Below, piece after piece: positions 61,566 through 64,000 of a DNA stretch of 64,000 nucleotides; the stretch's first letter is position 1; each line of letters starts with the position of its first letter. Location: assembly GCF_000423565.1 (NCBI RefSeq), contig NZ_KE384037.1:274115-338114 (forward strand). Direction: 5' to 3'. The DNA is from Runella zeae DSM 19591. GTDB lineage: Bacteria; Bacteroidota; Bacteroidia; Cytophagales; Spirosomataceae. The notes below the pieces were generated by a model. The model worked only from the letters and a program-made list of their open reading frames with translations, ran no database searches and was not told where the DNA came from. A program made the position numbers and the translations under genes.

Positions 61566-62729
61566 TTAACCAATATGGCCTTCCACGCCCGTGTCTTTCC
61601 AACTACGAGAGTTGGCAGAAGCAATCACCGCTTCGCATACTTTTTGAGTTTGTAAAGCATCTCTGAAAGTAGGCCCGCAAGGCTCTCCTGTTTCAAGGCT
61701 TTTCAAGAAGTCGGCTACTTGGTGAATAAAGCTATGCTCATATCCGATACCACAGCCCGGAATCCACCAACGGTTCATGTAAGGTTGGTCGCCATCGGTG
61801 ACGTGGATAGAGCGCCATCCGCGTACGATAGACTGATCACTGTGGTCGAAGTATTCGAGGCGGTTGAGATCATGCAAGTCCCAGCGAATAGAAGCATGCT
61901 CACCGTTGATTTCAAATGTATAAAGTGCCTTGTGTCCACGGGCGTAGCGCGTAGATTCAAACAAGCCTAAAGAACCATTTTCGAAGTGACAATGGAAAAT
62001 ACACGCATCATCAATACCAACGGGGGTCATTTTGCCCGTCACTTGGTGCATACGCTGCTTTACAAAGGTCTCTGTCATGGCCGACACGTCGGTGATAGCG
62101 CCGTTGAGCCACATAGCGGTATCGATACAGTGTGCGAGCAAGTCGCCCGTAACGCCTGAGCCAGCCGAATCCACATCCATCCGCCAAAGCCCCGTTCCGC
62201 CTTGTGGAAGGTCGGCATTGATGGTCCAGTCTTGGAGGAAATTGGCACGGTAGTGAAAAATCTTACCCAATTTACCCGAATCTACGATTTGTTTGGCTAA
62301 AGTTACCGCCGGAATCCGACGATAATTGTACCATACTGTAGTAGCTACACCAGCTTTTTCGGCGGCCTCTACCATGGCCTCACCTTCGGCTAAAGTACGA
62401 GAAAGGGGTTTCTCGCACAAAATCATTTTGCCAGCTGCGGCAGCGGCAAGGGCGATTTCGGCGTGAGAGTCGTTAGGAGTACAGATGTCTACGGCGTCGA
62501 TGTCATCGCGAGCGACCAATGCTTTCCAGTCGGTCTCGTATGACTCAAAGCCCCACTGCTCGGCAAAAGCCTGCACTTTCTCAGGGTTGCGTGAGCATAC
62601 CGCTTTCAATACAGGTTGATATTCTAACTCAGGGAAAAAATTAGCGATACGGTTGTATCCATTGGCGTGGGTGCGACCCATTAAGCCTGTTCCCACCAAT
62701 CCGATTCTTATGTGTTTTTTTTGTGCCAT
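61566..62729 (-). CDS. Gfo/Idh/MocA family oxidoreductase
   Basis: 387 aa from the ATG at 62729. N-terminal Rossmann fold with [20 protein letters not shown] (GTGLMG at 13-18), the [20 protein letters not shown] strand, the EKP motif at 106-108 (CEKPLSRT) and a C-terminal alpha/beta domain with [19 protein letters not shown] (the conserved Asp/His). The family oxidises or reduces sugars and inositols with NAD(P); no Tat or Sec signal is visible, so it is cytoplasmic. It follows the sugar isomerase gene by 72 bp. With the ABC importer nearby, a sugar or inositol oxidation pathway is likely, but the substrate is unknown. Confidence 0.93.
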   Translation of the reverse strand: MAQKKHIRIGLVGTGLMGRTHANGYNRIANFFPELEYQPVLKAVCSRNPEKVQAFAEQWGFESYETDWKALVARDDIDAVDICTPNDSHAEIALAAAAAGKMILCEKPLSRTLAEGEAMVEAAEKAGVATTVWYNYRRIPAVTLAKQIVDSGKLGKIFHYRANFLQDWTINADLPQGGTGLWRMDVDSAGSGVTGDLLAHCIDTAMWLNGAITDVSAMTETFVKQRMHQVTGKMTPVGIDDACIFHCHFENGSLGLFESTRYARGHKALYTFEINGEHASIRWDLHDLNRLEYFDHSDQSIVRGWRSIHVTDGDQPYMNRWWIPGCGIGYEHSFIHQVADFLKSLETGEPCGPTFRDALQTQKVCEAVIASANSRSWKDTGVEGHIG

Positions 62730-62801
62730 TTTGTTAATGAGTTTAGTGATTTTCAAACTTTCCCTTAAAGTGTTTTTTTAAGAGAAAGTTTCCTAATAAA
62801 A

Positions 62802-63836
62802 TTAGGCTTCGTACCAGCCGTGTACTTGACGTACTTTAATCATAGCAGCTAGGATGTCGTTCCAAGTTTTTTGTTCGGTCATGACGGCATTTGGGAACAT
62901 ACAGCCATCCCAACAAATATGACGGAAGGCTTTGGTAAGTTCGCCACTTTCGTCGCGTAGCCAAAGGCCAGCATCATGCGTAATGTCCAGTTTGCCATTA
63001 GGGTCCGTAGCAAGGCAGTGGCGACCTGTTTTGTCGTGCGAGCCTGAACCAAATACAGTACCGTCGTTTTGGGCTACGTGAAAATCAATTGTCCAAGGGC
63101 GAAGAGCTGCCGTCAGTTTTTTCAAGCCTTCAAGGAAGGTCTCGCGATCACCCCACTGAAAATCTTCGGGCAATACGCGGTGCTCAGGAGCATTGTAGCC
63201 CAACAAATAAAGGGTCGTATGCGACATATCCGCTTGGAAGCCAACGTTTTTACGATCTACCGCTTCGAGGGTTTCAATCATGTATTTCCATGAATGCATA
63301 CCGCCCCAGCAAATTTCGCCTTCTGCCGCAAGACGCTCGCCAAAGTCGGCAGCTACGTCGGCAGCTTCGCGGAAGGTTTGAGCGATCAGTTTGGTATTGC
63401 CAGCAGGATCAACTGCCCAATCGTGCGGGCTACTAGCTGAGTCTATACGTACAATACCATTAGGACGAATGCCCATTTCACGGAGTTTTTGACCGATTTG
63501 GCAAGATTTACGAACCATTTCTACAAATTCAGCTCGTTGTTCTTTGGTACCCATAGCAGGTCCACCCCAAATAGGCGCTACTAAGCTACCAATTTGAAGG
63601 CCATGATTGGCTACTTTATCAGCGAGACGTTTGATGCCGTCATCTGATGTATCTAGGTCGTAATGAGGATCAAAAAGTCCTAAATCCACTCCATCGAATT
63701 TAACACCATCTACCTCAGCAGCGGCAGTCATTTCGAGCATGGTGTCAAGTGCAATAGCTGGCTCTGAATCAGGGCCTTTCCCCACAATCCCAGGCCATGT
63801 GGCGTTGTGGAGTTTAGGATAATTATTCTCTGGCAT
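62802..63836 (-). CDS. Sugar phosphate isomerase/epimerase-type TIM-barrel protein
   Basis: 344 aa. AP-endonuclease-2 / xylose-isomerase-like barrel (PF01261): [40 protein letters not shown], the metal-site Glu in [14 protein letters not shown], Asp/His in [16 protein letters not shown], His in [10 protein letters not shown], and a C-terminal [12 protein letters not shown]. No signal peptide. It is the first gene of a two-gene operon with the Gfo/Idh oxidoreductase, a pairing common in inositol and keto-sugar catabolism. The closest subgroup could be IolE/IolH-like or sugar 3-epimerase; the sequence alone does not decide. Confidence 0.88.
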   Translation of the reverse strand: MPENNYPKLHNATWPGIVGKGPDSEPAIALDTMLEMTAAAEVDGVKFDGVDLGLFDPHYDLDTSDDGIKRLADKVANHGLQIGSLVAPIWGGPAMGTKEQRAEFVEMVRKSCQIGQKLREMGIRPNGIVRIDSASSPHDWAVDPAGNTKLIAQTFREAADVAADFGERLAAEGEICWGGMHSWKYMIETLEAVDRKNVGFQADMSHTTLYLLGYNAPEHRVLPEDFQWGDRETFLEGLKKLTAALRPWTIDFHVAQNDGTVFGSGSHDKTGRHCLATDPNGKLDITHDAGLWLRDESGELTKAFRHICWDGCMFPNAVMTEQKTWNDILAAMIKVRQVHGWYEA

Positions 63837-63887
63837 AGTTTGAAAAGGTTTATTTATTTTGATTTATATAGTTGGCTTATGATGATT

Positions 63888-63979
63888 TACCGATATATAG
63901 CCCCTACGGGGCATGGTTGACTTTTCTTTCGTTCATGTTTTGTTTCTACCGATATATAGCCCCTACGGGGCATGGTTGA
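63888..63979. repeat. Pair of 33-bp direct repeats at the window edge
   Basis: The unit beginning TACCGATATATAGCCCC occurs at 63888-63920 and again, identical, at 63947-63979, separated by 26 bp. Inside each is the small dyad GCCCC-TAC-GGGGC. The period is 59 bp, so a third copy would begin near 64006, just outside the window. It lies upstream of the isomerase operon. Confidence 0.8.
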
Positions 63980-64000
63980 TTTCTTCATTATTCTATTATT

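Noticed and set aside
63888..63979. CRISPR array
   Set aside because: Only two repeats are visible, the spacer is 26 bp and T-rich, the repeat contains a REP-like dyad, and no cas gene is in the window.
1..64000. Phage-defence system
   Set aside because: No restriction, CBASS, retron, BREX, Cas or similar genes were found; the only related module is the broken higBA.

Overview
The window reads as a chromosomal stretch of a Bacteroidota bacterium, most likely order Cytophagales. The evidence is four SusC/SusD pairs, three ECF sigma / FecR anti-sigma pairs, SusD lipoproteins ending in NPGY, promoters that fit the Bacteroidota TTG / TAnnTTTG pattern, and start sites without Shine-Dalgarno sequences. 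No rRNA, tRNA, phage, transposase or recognisable defence locus was seen apart from one type II toxin-antitoxin module. The genus cannot be fixed from the sequence alone.

Layout. 1-3300: a 5'-truncated metzincin-type protease, a coiled-coil/TSP3-like exported protein, a short-chain dehydrogenase, and a higBA module whose toxin gene has a nonsense codon at codon 11. 3349-18766 (locus A, all minus strand): ECF sigma, FecR, SusC with STN domain, SusD, four tandem Tat-exported polysaccharide-pyruvyl-transferase-like proteins, a GH88 unsaturated glucuronyl hydrolase and an old-yellow-enzyme family flavoprotein. 19128-19664: a DUF2911 protein on plus. 19760-29712 (locus B, minus): sigma, FecR, SusC, SusD and two overlapping exported FAD-dependent oxidoreductases. 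29898-41147 (locus C, minus): sigma, FecR, SusC, SusD, a ThuA-like protein and a large SGNH / beta-propeller / cytochrome c protein. 41387-47244: an EcsC protein, a DUF2157 membrane protein, a NarL-type two-component pair, a small lipoprotein and a secreted protein built of six short repeats. 47640-56101 (locus D, minus, no sigma/FecR): SusC without STN, SusD, a second beta-propeller / cytochrome c protein and a Tat-exported hydroxypyruvate-isomerase-like protein. 56545-60000: a ribose-type sugar ABC importer. 60509-61225: an orphan LytTR regulator. 61566-63836: a Gfo/Idh/MocA oxidoreductase and a TIM-barrel sugar isomerase. The window ends in a pair of 33-bp direct repeats that may continue beyond it.

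How it fits together. Each locus couples an outer-membrane TonB-dependent importer (SusC/D) to its own exported or cytoplasmic chemistry. In A-C the sigma/FecR pair and the STN domain on SusC indicate substrate-induced trans-envelope signalling; D lacks all three. A hairpin or inverted repeat lies directly after susD in all four loci, which would lower expression of the enzymes relative to the porin. B, C, D and the last operon are rich in redox enzymes, ThuA, exported c-type cytochromes and Gfo/Idh-type dehydrogenase. This suggests oxidative breakdown of glycosides, perhaps through keto-sugars, rather than plain hydrolysis. The least explained part is the four-gene pyruvyl-transferase-like array of locus A.
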